Source: Caprimulgus europaeus (taxonomy: Eukaryota; Chordata; Aves; Caprimulgiformes; Caprimulgidae). From it: a stretch of DNA of 64,000 nucleotides. Numbering within the stretch: the first letter of the stretch is position 1; every line of letters begins with the position of its first letter. The notes below the pieces were generated by a model. The model worked only from the letters and a program-made list of their open reading frames with translations. It had not been told where the DNA came from and made no database searches. Shown here in pieces: positions 34,456 through 46,645 of this stretch. The position numbers and the translations under genes were made by a program. Where the stretch lies: NCBI GenBank assembly GCA_907165065.1, contig OU015524.1, positions 34,353,295 to 34,417,294 of the forward strand. The letters run 5' to 3'.

Positions 34456-35600
34456 CACCTGAGGTCTCATGTGGTCTAACCCACCTTGCTCCCTGCAGCA
34501 TCGGGAGGCTGAGCATTACCCGGAGCAACGTGAGGGCTGCAGGGGCTTCCCCAGCCCACTGGCTTCCTCCGGTCCTTCATGCAGCAGAAGGTGAGTGGGA
34601 GTGCAGGGGTTTCCCCACTTGCAGAGCCTTTCCAGTGGTCAAGGCCAAGGCTGAGGGATCCCAGCCTGGTGCTTCATTCCCCTGCCACCTTACCAAGCAT
34701 CTAGCGTCAGAGTTGACGAACAAGCGTAGGCAGCGCCAGAAGACCAGGTTGTGGATCCTTGCTTCTACTGTTATGCCTGGCATCCTGCTGCCTTACTGCG
34801 CTGTGGTTCCTCTCACAAAGAGAACAGAAAGATCCTGCTCCATCTCCTGGCTTGGGAAGGTGTTAAAAATCTTAGGGCATGAGTCTTCCCCTTTTAGATT
34901 TCCCCAGGCCAAAAGCAGACGAGACAGCAGGGTTATCTCCACATCCCTTCTCTTGTTCAGCTTGCCACCCTTCCGTGCCCCCTCTCCAAGCCAAAGAAGC
35001 AAGTGCCATGCGTTAGGGAACCAGCAGCCAAAGGTGCTGTGGGAATGGAGACACCAAGTGTGCCTGACCCCACATCGGCAGGGGAAATTCCCCACTTGCT
35101 GCCTGGGAGCAGCTGCTATTGTCTGGGGCAAATCCTGGATGGTGCAATCACCCGAGATGCTCTGGAGTGAGCCGTTGTCTTCCTCCTCCCTTCTGGGAAA
35201 GACAGGAGGAAGGGAATGCTGACAGGAAAGCAGCGTGGACTCCCCCCATGCCTCTCTGGAGCTTGCCTGGACTCTTCAGCAGCCCTGGGCTGGATTGCTC
35301 CGTTTCTTTTGAATCTTTGTGCTTCTCACCTTCTGGCAGGGCCTCAGCCCTGCTACAAACAAGCCCTGTTCTGCTCATGGGCCTCGGCCGGCCCCTGCCA
35401 GGGCGGGTGCTCCGTGGGTCCCCTCTGGTGGCACCTTCACAGGGGACACGGGGCATTCTGGGTGGCCCAGAGCGGGAGTGATGGGCGCTGCAGGGCAGAG
35501 TGGCAGTGGGGCTAAGGCTGCAGCTGGGTGGGAAGCAGAGGGAAGAGGCAGAGGCAAATGATCTGCGCTATCTTTTTATTATTTTAAAATAAAGTTGGGT
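34456..35600. other. spacer between NFKBIE and SLC35B2
   Basis: No recognised gene. It holds a 92-base stretch flanked by strong splice signals (34499-34590) and a second AATAAA at 35588-35593 on the plus strand, facing a minus-strand AATAAA at 35575-35580. An open frame of about 300 codons runs across it but has no coding character that I recognise. Confidence 0.5.
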
Positions 35601-35639
35601 GGGTTTTTTTAAAAGAGGATCTGGTAGAACGTTACTGGG

Positions 35640-36720
35640 TGTCACCTGCTGGCTGCAGCCGGCCCTGCAGCCTCGCCTGGGGCCGGGCCGGGGAGCCGGG
35701 TTGCTGCGCTGGGGACGGGGAAGGGCCCGGGGGGGAGAGGCCGGAGACAGAGGGATGATTCCGGGAGCTTCCGCACCGCCAGCGGGACTTTTCCCTGTGT
35801 CAGGCCTGGCCGGAGCGGCAAGCGCGGGGTCAGCGTGTCTCGGGCCGAGGCGGTGGGCCCGGCGAGGGCCAGGCCCGGCTCTCCGGCCTGGAAACCTCTT
35901 CTGGTGCTCGGCCTGGAACCGGCGCCTCCTCGGCCCGGTGACTTCCCCTCCCTGACTCGCTGCTTTCCGCTCTGGCACACAGGGGAAGCGATACTGGCCG
36001 CTTCCCAGGGCAGGGGGCTGCGGGAGGCCGGCAGGGCCCCCATCCCGGCCCCCTCCTCCCGCCGGGGCCTGGCGCGGGGACGGGCAGGGGCAGGGGCAGC
36101 GGCACTGCGGCCGCCCCTCAGCCGCGGCCCCTCCGGAGCGGCAGGGGGCGCTGTGGGGCGGGGCTGCACGCCCGCCGGGCGGGGGTTCCGCCGCCGGTAG
36201 CGGAGCCGAGGGGAGGGCAGCCGGCCGGGGCCGGGCTGCACCGCGCCGCAGGTGGGTAGTGAGGCCGGGGTGGGCGCGGAGCGCGGGTCGGGCCGCGGGC
36301 GGCAGCCGCTCCGCTCGGCTCGGCAGGGGTGAGTGAGGGTCGCCGCCGCGCTGCCGGCCCGCTCCCTGCGGACGTGGCGGGGGGGGCGTCCCCGGGGCCC
36401 CGCTCGTCCCGCACCCGGCCGGGCGCTGCCTCTCCCCGTGCCTGGGCCCGCGGGGTCTGTCCCCGGGCAGAGGCCGCTGGCGCCCGGAGACTCGGGGCAG
36501 AAAAGCCCTCGGGCGGGAAGCGGGACTCCCCGCACGCCTCTGCCCAGCCCGGGAACCCCCGGGGCCCGCCGGGCCGTGGCTGCAGGGCGGGGGGGGATAC
36601 CCTGCGGCCGGCCGGGGGGCTCCGGGAGGCCGATTGCTCCGGCTAGCAGCCCCTGGGCAGAGCCGGCTGTCCCTGCGACCCGGCTTTGAGCCGGCTGTGG
36701 GCCAGGGGCAGGGAGGGGAG
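35640..36720 (+). promoter_or_regulatory. CpG-island promoter and probable 5' UTR exon of SLC35B2
   Basis: A dense CpG region without a TATA box, about 2.5-3 kb before the first recognised SLC35B2 coding exon. A good donor GCCGCAG/GTGGGTAG at about 36251 could end a non-coding first exon. No ATG in a matching phase is obvious in this stretch. Confidence 0.6.
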
Positions 36721-39104
36721 ACGGGGTCCCGAGCTGCTGGTGGGGCCGTGGAGTTCTCAGCTCCGGGCCTGCGTTCGAGCTCCGCCGTTCCAGCTGCCAG
36801 AGATGCCCCCTAGCGCAGCAGGACTGCAGGCTGGAATTTTTTTTCCGACCTTTGGCCCGGGACCCAAATTTTGCATCCCGGGCAGAGGGCTGCGGCCCAG
36901 CCCGGCTCTGCAGCCGTGCGTTTGAGAGCTGCCCCTCCTGTGCCGAGCGGAACAGTAACCGCGTCTGTCGTCTCTGCTCCCTGGCTGCTCCGCAGGCCCT
37001 ACACTAAGGCTCCTTTCATGCCTCGGCGTGCTGCCTGCCTGCCCTGCACAGCCCCCCCTTCCTACCTGGAACACTGGCATGCCTGTTCCTTCCCAGCCTC
37101 GGCGGGGAGGGCAAAGCCTGCTGCACTGAGTCAGCTCTCAGGGCCTGGGAATTGCTAGCGCAGGCACAGAGAGAGCCATTGTCCTTCCATGGCCTCCGCA
37201 GTCGCTGTGGGAGAGCAGAGCTGGTTCTGCTCCCGTGGCAGCGCTGAGCGGGCCGGCGAGGTGACAGCAGCCGCAGTCACAACGAACGGAGCCGGCTGGC
37301 TTTCGGTCTCTTGTCAAGTTGAAGGGAGACGTGGCACATGAGTGTAGCAACCGACCCTGCTGTTTATTCCTCACTTCTGCAAAAGTGAACGGCATTTCTG
37401 CACCTTCTCCCTGGCAAGAGGGCTACTGTGATCAACCAGGGTTACTTAATACGGGGTGCATGTGGGCAACTTCTGCCCCAGGTGCCTACACTGAGCCCTG
37501 TTCTTGCATCCTGTAGCACCCCTGCAGCCTGCAGTGATGCCCCTGCAGCGGGAGGGAGGACAGGGGTGGAAGTACCAAACTGCCTTTTCTACAGGGGAGA
37601 GCAGGGAGGAATAGGAACGAGGCACAGAAGCCTACCCCCAGCTGCTTGCACTTTTTGGGCTGGGAATTTCTTGGTCCTTTAAGTCACAGAAGGGAGATTT
37701 CAGGGTGAAACACAGCCTCAGCTTAGGTCAGGTTGTTGCTCTCTGGGGTCCTGGCCACTGCAAGAGAGGATAAGAAAAGCCCCTCAGGCCTTTCCCAAGG
37801 GAACAAGAGGTTGGTGGGGAGGGCTTGTTGTTCATGAAATGGCAGGGGACTTTCTTGCCTTTAAAGCTCTAAGTTTTTAAGTCTTTGAGTTTCATGTGAG
37901 GGTTACTAGAGGTCACAGTTATGTTGGGGCAAGGTACACCTCACAGAACCTAAAATCCTCAGTTGTTTGGGGTGTGGGGCAGTGGCGATTAACATCTCTG
38001 GCCCTTTCCATCGCAGGAGCCCAAAGCTTCTTCTGGTGCATGTTTATGTAGCCAGCCCCACAGCACCCTCACCTGGCCCCCAAGGCAATCCAAAGGCTTT
38101 TGCTACTGGAGAAACTGAGGCAGGGATGGAGCCTGGACCAAGGAGACCTTCTACCCTGATGCAGCAATCCACAGCTTGCTATGAGAGGAGGATGCAGGCG
38201 GCCTTGGGAGTAGGAAGTCTTTGCCAGCTTGCTCATTCTGTTGCGTACCTGGTGCTCTTGTTCTTTGCATTGCCCCTGAATATCACAGGTTTGCCTCTGA
38301 GAGGGAAGGAGCAGTGGAGGGCAGAACTTCTTCAGGGAGTATTAAAGCTGTTTTAAAGCTGGCTAGGTCACCACCTTGGGCTATAGCTATACCTTATCGG
38401 ATAGTCCTAGTAAAACCCCAACCAAGCAGCTGGTAGGAAAGTTCCTTCCCAGCCTCACTCTCTGGCTGTGTCTTGGCAAGTGGGTGAGCCCTGGTAATTT
38501 CCTCTGAGCTGTGGGGAATGCCTTGGCACGCTCCCTTCCAGGGCTGCTTGGAAAGGTGGGGGAGGCCGGCAGCCCCAGCCCTCCCGGGCTCTCCTCCACT
38601 CACCTGGTGCAGCCAGAGGAGGAAGCTCAGAACAGTTTGCTCTCAGAGGAAGGCCGCTTTGGCCACAGGCTTGAAACATGAGCTGCTAGGTAGGAGTCAC
38701 TTTTTCCATTCAGTGACCTTTTTTCACACAGGAGCTGCGCTAAAGTTTAACTTAAAAAGGTGAGGTGTGAGTAGGGGCGTTGTCAAAACCGGATGGTTAC
38801 AACAGTGTTCAAATGTTCTCTCCGATCCTGGAAGTCCACGTGTTCCTAAGCCAGAGCAGACACCCTTAAAAGAAGCAAACATAATTAGGCATGTGCTCTT
38901 CCACCCTAAAGGGCTTTTCCTACTCCACGTGTTGCCGTCATCGCTGTCGTGGGATCTGGGTGCTGTCTGCTGGTGGGAAGCAGGCTGGGCAGCGGGTGGC
39001 AGAGGCATGTGGAGCAGAGCTGGCTGTGTGCCAGTTGCCCACTGCCTGCCTCTTTGTCTCTCCACAGAATTAGCCTTCCCCTCGTGCTGGCTTCCCTCCC
39101 TACC

Positions 39105-41937
39105 ATGGCTACTGGTGAAGACATCTCCCCTGCCCTGCAGGACTCGTGGGGGGACTTCTGGCTCTTCCGTTTCTTTGTTAATGCTGCTGGCTACACGAGT
39201 ATTGTGGTGCCAGGATTCCTCCTCATCCAGTACTTCAAGAGAAGGAATTACCTGGAGACAGGTAAGGGCAGGAGCTTCCATTCTGCATCCTGCCTCCCCA
39301 TGAGCTCTCCACACCACGTTCAGTGCTGACGGGTCGTTTCTCTGACCTGCTTTGTCAGACCAGGAGTGAGCTGCTTGCAGAGCTGCGTCCCAGAGCTGTC
39401 TAGGTGCTACCCTGAAACAAATTTTTCTGAGGCCCCTGTGCCAGCAAATGCAGAGGCTAGTATGGAGGGAGGCTTCACCCTTCAAGCTGGTGTGGCTTGT
39501 GGTGCCCAGGCTTTGGTTAATTCTGTCTCTACATTCCCTTACACCCTTCAGGACGAGGCATTTGCTTCCCTGTCATTAAGTCATGCGTGTTCGGCTCTGA
39601 GGTGAAGTCTGTACACCAGGAGGATGGCTCCCTGCCACCCCGAGCGGAGCCCACAGAGTCCTCTACGGCCCGACAGGTCTTCAAGCTGCTGTTCTGTGCT
39701 GCTGGTCTACAGGTAGGGGCCCTGTGCATGTGTGTGTGGTCATTCCACTCTGGGAGGAGGAGGTGGGCAGTGGGTTTGTGGCCATCAGTTTCTTGAAGAC
39801 CAAGGAAGCAGTCCTGTCCTTGATTGGGGCAGGGTTGGAGGCTGGGACATAGCCTCTCAACCAGGATAGTCCACCAGGGCTGCTGTGTCACTTCTAGGGG
39901 CTGTGGAGGTCTGTTTAGCTGGTGTCATTTGGGTTGGGACCTTCTATCCATCTGATCACAGTCCTCTGCAGCCATGGATAGGGAAAATTCTGTGATTCAG
40001 CAGATTGTTAGGGCTGCTCTTAATTCTGGCCCTCATGTCAGAGCAGCAGATATTTTGAGCCCTCTTATCTCTTAGACTGTCCTCTGGGTCACCTTCTGGG
40101 GCTGATGCATCCTGCTTTAGTGGATTGGATTCAAATACTGGAGAGAAATACTGAATTCAGCTACAGATAAACAGGAATTTTTAATCTTTAATCTTAGTTT
40201 CCCTAAGTCTGAGCTACAGCCTGGCTGTCATTAGGAAGGGCAGCTTTTCGGGTCTGTGAGAACTAAAAATAGAAATGCAGGCATCATGATAGAAAAAAGC
40301 CATACAGCCAGCAGAAGACACCTTCTCTCTGGCCTGCTATCCCAGCCCATTCACACTTGCTGCAAGGACACCAACAAGTCCTTTGATCTCTCTGTGCCTC
40401 AGTTTCTCAAGAGGGGATGTGTAGTGAGAGGAAGTCTGTGTTACTTCTGTGAGGGGCTTGCTACCGTTGCACCAGAAGTAGTGGAGATGACAGCCAGAAC
40501 AGAGGACAATTTTGTTTGCTGGGTTTGAAACTAGAATTTACTGGATGGAACAAGTGGGCCTAGGGAGCTGGAAGTGAAAACCAATGCAGAGTCCACTGGA
40601 AAACTGCCAGGACCTGGCGCAGGGAGCTGGCACCAAAGCCACAGCTGTGTGTTGGTAGCGTTCCTTCATCCTGTCCGTCTGGTTCAGCTGAAAACGTAAC
40701 TGCTCGTGTACACCAGGATGTTTTGCTTTGTGGGCTTCTCTCCCCTTGGGGAGGCTGTAAATTGAGCAGGTTTTGTTTGGGATAGAATGTTCCTGGTTGT
40801 AACCACACAGGACAGTGGGTTCCCTCAGACCGGTGGAGTGGGGGTGGGCCCATCTCCCAGTGTCTCAGGGAAGCACTGCCATGCAGGGGATGAGGCAATG
40901 CTGGGGCAAGCAAGGATCTCCTGGAGTCTGTTCTTCCACAGTTGCTTACAGCTGCCATTGCAGGTCCTGATTCTCCCTGTGCTCCTCCTGTTTTGCAGGC
41001 CTCCTACCTCACATGGGGCGTCCTCCAGGAGCGTGTGATGACGAGAACATATGGTGCCACTGAAACAGACCCTGGCGAGAAGTTCAAGGACTCCCAGTTC
41101 CTAGTGTTCATGAACCGCATCCTGGCCTTCACGGTGGCTGGTCTGTACTGCGCCCTGACCAAGCAGCCACGCCACGGGGCTCCTATGTACAAATACTCCT
41201 TTGCCTCCCTCTCCAACATACTCAGCAGCTGGTGCCAGTATGAGGCACTCAAATACATCAGCTTCCCCACCCAGGTGCTGGCCAAGGCCTCCAAAGTGAT
41301 CCCTGTGATGATGATGGGCAAACTGGTGTCACGCAAGAGTTACGAGTACTGGGAGTACCTGACTGCTGCCCTCATCTCCGTGGGGGTCAGCATGTTCCTG
41401 CTCTCCAGTGCTCCCAACAGGCACGTGTCCACTGTCACCACGTTCTCAGGCATAGTCCTCTTGGCTGGCTACGTAATCTTTGACAGCTTCACCTCCAACT
41501 GGCAGGATGCCCTCTTCACCTACAAGATGTCTCCTGTGCAGATGATGTTTGGTGTCAATGTCTTCTCCTGCCTTTTCACGGTGGGCTCGCTCTTGGAGCA
41601 GGGTGCCTTGCTGGAGTCGCTACGCTTCATGGCCCGCCACTCGGAGTTCACAGCCCACGCCGTGCTGCTCTCGGTGTGCTCCGCCTTTGGCCAGCTCTTC
41701 ATCTTCTACACCATCAACCAGTTTGGAGCAGCTGTCTTCACCATCATCATGACACTGCGCCAGGCCTTTGCCATCCTCCTCTCCTGCCTCATCTACGGGC
41801 ACGCTGTCACTGTTGTGGGTGGGCTGGGCGTCGCTGTTGTCTTTGTGGCCCTCTTCCTCCGCGTCTACGCCCGCAGCCGCATGAAGAAGCGCAGTAAGAA
41901 GCTCCCGCCAGGCGAGACGCCTGTACAGAAGGTCTAA
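39105..41937 (+). CDS. SLC35B2: SLC35B2, Golgi PAPS transporter 1
   Basis: Coding exons 39105-39261, 39552-39712 and 40999-41937 join in phase to 418 residues. The product moves 3'-phosphoadenosine 5'-phosphosulfate from cytosol into the Golgi for sulfation of glycans and proteins. It is a multi-pass nucleotide-sugar-transporter-family protein. Conserved blocks matching human include [53 protein letters not shown] and [20 protein letters not shown], with C-terminal PVQKV. The start shown is the first ATG in the exon (ACCATGG, good context). However, the exon opens at 39068 and the 12 codons before this ATG read as a hydrophobic stretch (ISLPLVLASLP) resembling the human N-terminus. Translation may therefore begin in an unseen upstream exon and add about 14 residues, towards the human length of 432. 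Its neighbour downstream is convergent. Confidence 0.95.
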
Positions 41938-43150
41938 GGAGCTGGGGCCATGGCATTTTAAGCCATGCCCGCTTGTCCTGCCTCTACTCCGGGGGTACTT
42001 GCTTGATTTCTCAGAACTCGCTGAGGAGCAGGGTGGGGTATGGATAAGCTGGACTAGTGACTCACTTTTCCACCTGCTTTTCTTGGGAAAGGAGCTGGAA
42101 CAAGCCCAGAAAATGCTCTGGGCTGCCACAGCTCCAAACCTTTCCATTTGCCTTAATAGGTCAAAGACTTCCAGCCAAGGCATGGGCCTGGGGGCTCGAA
42201 TCCTAGGGGAAAACCAGCATGGGGCTGGTGGTACTCCTGCCCCACCTCTACCTTGTGGCTTCTCTCCAAAGTCACTGATAAACGAGGGAGCTTTTTTCCC
42301 TGGCACCATCTTGCCTCTGGCTAAAGCTCCCCGTTTCTGTCACTACTACAGAGCTCAGCAGGAGGAAAGGGCAAGCAAAACACTAGCTTTCTTTTTGAAA
42401 CATCTCCATGTGAGCCAGTCCCAAGGGGGTGAGCTCTCAGCCCCCCTTCGAGGAGATGCTCCAGGTAGAACAGGCACAGCTGAGGGAAGGACTGCCAGCC
42501 TGTCCTACCCCAGGCCTGGGATCTGCTCTGGGAAGGCACTCAGCAGTGAAAGTTGGCATCTCCTAGTTTGGTTTTATCAGTTCCTTCCCCCTGCTCTGAG
42601 ACAATTTTCTTTGCTGCCCTCAGCCTGGACTGATTTTTATGCAGAGACTGAGGCTAGCTGGTACGGTGCCCAAGGCTTGCTGAGTTCTGGGTTGCTTTTT
42701 GGTCACATCTGCTGCTGTTACAGGCCAAAGGCTGTACTGCCCAGGAGCCCCAGCATCGCCTTGGGGTGTTTCAGTGCCATGGTTTCTGGGCTTTGTAGTT
42801 GCCATTCAGAAAAGCACAAATAGCCCCTCTTCTTCCTGCCAACTGGAGGCATAGGCCCTGGCTTTCCTGGGGCCTGGCCAGAGCCCCACTGATCCAGGAG
42901 GGCTGAGAGATGGGGCAGGGCCCACTTGTGGGGCCTTGTTCCTGGTCCACAGGCAGCAGGGGATGGAGCAAGTGGGCACCTGCTCCCCAGGCAGCAGGAG
43001 ACAGAGGAGTCGAAGCTGCTTTCCCCCACAAGCCTGGGTTTTACTGGTCAACCCTTTTCTCCTCAACACAACCTGACTGACAAGCCAGCAGGTTTTGGTA
43101 CTTTTGAAAGGCAACTTTTTCTCTTTTTATTTTATTAAATTAAAAATATG
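41938..43150 (+). other. SLC35B2 3' UTR with polyadenylation signal
   Basis: Non-coding stretch after the SLC35B2 stop. Overlapping ATTAAA hexamers at 43134-43139 and 43139-43144 in a T/A-rich setting are the likely polyadenylation signal. A 274-codon open frame in this stretch has no recognisable family and is probably chance. Confidence 0.55.
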
Positions 43151-45389
43151 CTGCATATAGTGTCCTGGGGTTAAACATTCTTTTAATTTATTTTTTTTTT
43201 CTGTGTACCTGGAAGGTGCCTGTATACCCTTCCTGTGCCCTTAGTCTCTCTGGGACAGCAAAGATGTCTTCTAACACAGCTGCCAGGGGAGGCTTGGGCT
43301 GGGGACCATACATCCAACTGGTACCTACAGGAGGGCTGCCAAAAAACCTTCCCTGTAGGACTGTGCAGTCTCATCCTGTTGAGCTCTGGGATCAGAGACA
43401 GGACCCTGGTGTAACAGACTAGAGAAAGGGGAGACTCACATGAGGGCTACAAGAGAAACAGAGAGACAACTAGGGACAGGAGCTGCTTATCACAGTGCTG
43501 AGTTAGCTGAGCCAGCAGGGTTAGCAGAGCTGCTGCTGAGCACAGCCCAGGCTTCACAGCACTTGGCACTCCAGCAGTTTTACCTGTGCTCCTTTCTTAG
43601 CTCTGAGCTCTTGAAAGTGCCTGTGCAGCCTCAGCCCTTTATCCTGCCCCTACAAATTCCCTCAAATGATACCCCCACCCTCTGCTGATAGACTGAAATG
43701 GAATGGATTTTTTTTTTTCCTTTGGTAAAAAAACAACCCTATGTTGCCTGCCAGGGTGGGAGGGGGATCCCTTTTCTAATTGAAATGTAGAGTTATAGAA
43801 AAAATTAGTGAAAAAAAACCCATCCAAAACCATTCCCAGTTAAAAAGAAGAATTGATTTTACTGATTTGTTATTTGGCAAAGCCTTCCTATCCAGAGAGA
43901 AATCTTACTTTTAAACAGTGTTTTTCTCCTGTCTCAGGGAAAGAAAGCCACCCTGAAGGCATTTGCTAGCTCAGCTCCAGCGCTGCCCTCGCAGCCTGCA
44001 CCCAAACAGCAGCCACTCTTGCAGCGCGGTGCCTGCAGCGAGGGACTCCAGCAGGCTCTGCCTCCTCCTCCCTCCCTGTTGAAGATGGGTGCTGCCTAAA
44101 GCCCACTCTGCTTTGTGATCGTGCCTGCTGGCAAGCAGCCAGCAAGAGAACTTGATGCTGGTGTCACTTCCATGACAAATCCTGGGGGCCACTGTGGCCA
44201 AGGGTGACAAATCCTGCTCATGGAGCGTGAGCTGCAGGGGCAGATGAATTAGAGGTGATGCCCCAGGCCTCTCTGTCATCTGGGACAGAGGCAGAAGCCA
44301 GGGGGTAGCAGTCCTGAGCTGTCACTCCATCCCCCCGCACTACAAGGGAACAGGCAGATGGCTGCTGTCACAGCTCCTGCCCACAGGGATGCTCAGCTCA
44401 GACCAGGCAGCAGCAGTGCAGGCTCAGGTCCTGGCACAGCTTGCCCAGCTGACACATGCAGATTGAAAAGGTTTGTTCCCAGGCTGCAGGATGGGAGAAC
44501 AGCTGCTCAGCTGGAGATGACCCCACCAGTGCCTCCTACCCACTTCATGGTGGCTGGGCAGGGAAGGGGTAGAGATCAGCTGCCCGATGCCCTAAGGCAC
44601 AGGCTGAGACCCCTTCCTCTGTAGGGTAGGCATGAAACACAAGGGACCTCTCCATGTGAACCACATTCTTTGAAACTTTAATTCCAGTTAGAACAAAACA
44701 ACAGAAGAAGAATCAAAACTAACCAAGCCAACTGAAATACAATATCCTACCCTGGAGGTTCAGGGAGGCAGCAGCTCAGAAGGGCTCTCCCACCCCAGTG
44801 GAGCAAGCGCAGTGTTTGATGCCTGCTGGGAACATGGGAAACACCATGGCAGAGAGAGAGAGAGAGAGAGAGGAAGCCTGATGCCTCTCAGAGGTACAGC
44901 CTCTCCCAGAGCTGGGAGAGGGTGGCTCCTGCCTACAGCCTGAGGGACAGGGCTATTAGCATCCAGTAATTATGCCAAGCCACAGTACCTCCTGATTTAC
45001 ATTTTTACCTAAATAGCCAATTTGAAGAAAAACATTGGGTGCAAGCACAAGCTGTTTCACCAGATGGGCCACATCACCCATGACAGACTTTCGACATTCA
45101 CTCAGGAGAAATAAAAAAGCTTCAGCTTGTCATCTGAGCAACCTGGTGGTGGCTCCTGGCCTTGTGGAGGACAAGACAGTCCACTCAAAGCCCTGAGCCC
45201 TCCCAAAGTACCTTGTTCCAGGTTTCCACTTGCCCGTAGCCACCTTAGGTACACAGCCAGTTCTGGACATCACTCCAACACAGCTCACTTAAGGCCTCCC
45301 CCTGCCCCAAGACAGTTCCACACTAGCCTGACCAGCCAACCTGTTTTCAGGACCTGCTCCAGGCTGAGAAGCTGCATGGACACCTAACA
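43151..45389. other. spacer between SLC35B2 and the HSP90AB1 relic
   Basis: No gene recognised. A short AG dinucleotide run is at 44850-44873. I searched it by eye for the HSP90AB1 last exon (ending ASRMEEVD in the living gene) on the minus strand and did not find it. Confidence 0.5.
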
Positions 45390-46598
45390 AGCCCCAGTTT
45401 GATCATCCTGTAGATGTGGTTGGAGTGGGTCTATGGATCTGCTAGGGAGAAACCTGAGGACAGCAGAGCAGTCTCAAAGAGTAGCACCACCAGATCTTTG
45501 ACAGCTTTGTCATTCTTGGCAGCATCAGCCTTCTGGCGGAGGGTTTCCACAACTGGGTGGTCAGGATTGATCTCCAGGTGCTTCTTGGCCATCATATAGC
45601 CCATGACAGAGTTATCCCACAGCACCTGAGCCTTCATGATGTGCTCTATGTTGGCTGTCCAGCCATAGGTGCTGGTGACAGTGCAGCAGGGAGATGAGAC
45701 CAACTGGTTTGAGATAGTTACCTGCCAATGTAGCCAAGGGTTAGCTGAGCAAGGTCTCCATGCACCCTGGACTGGGCCCAGCCACAGCACATGTGATACC
45801 CCACACCTTTGCCCCAGCTTCACCTGGGGACACCCCAAAGCAAGCAGAGATCCTCTAAGCAGCTCCAGGACTGCTACACAGACTAGTTTGGGCAGCTCAG
45901 TCAGCAGCTTCAGCACCCACTGCCTGTTTCCTGCACTTACCCTCTCCCATCAATGTAGGTATTTGTGTCGGTGCCCCTCAGCTGCAGCCTGGCTGCTTAG
46001 ATCAGGATGGTGCATGCTGGGACCTCCAGTCTCCTTTAGCAGCTCCTTTGCAGGAGATGAGAGGCATGCATTGAGCTGGGGCCCTTGCCTGCATCACGGA
46101 GGGCCCAACCCTCCCCCCTGCAGCCCAGGGCTGAACTCCCTGCCCAGCTCACCTTCTTGTAGAGGTCAAGTTCAAGACCCACCTTGCAGAGGGTCTTGAA
46201 CTTGGTCTTGCTCTCCTTCATCTTCTTTTTCTCCTCCTCATCCTCAGGCAGCTCCAACCGCTCTCTAAGTGACTGATACCAGGGTCTTGCCACAAAACTC
46301 CTTGAGCTGCTGCACACAGTGCTTGTCAGTGAGCTCCATCATGTACACAACCTCAAAGCCACACATCTGCACATGCTCCACAGAGGCTGAGTTGCCAACC
46401 TGCTCCTTGCTCTCCCCTGTGTTTGTGGAGGGTAGGAATGAGATGTCACCAAGATGTAAGAGCTGGTTACAGCAGGACAAACAGCACCAGCCACTCGGAA
46501 CCCCTAGCATCAAACTGGCTGCACTCGGGGCCTGGGGGTCTTTCCCCAGCCCCCAGGGACAGGCTGCTGGTCCTTCAGCAGGACCTACCTGGAAAAAA

Positions 46599-46645
<47 letters not shown>

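Noticed and set aside
34296-35222. 308-codon plus-strand open frame downstream of NFKBIE
   Set aside because: It begins inside the NFKBIE 3' UTR, crosses the AATAAA, and has no recognisable domain or codon conservation signal.
35642-36535. 297-codon minus-strand open frame over the SLC35B2 CpG island
   Set aside because: The product is Pro/Arg/Gly-rich with no family resemblance; explained by CpG composition.
41999-42823. 274-codon open frame after SLC35B2
   Set aside because: It lies wholly in the 3' UTR region, with no splice logic and no recognised homology.
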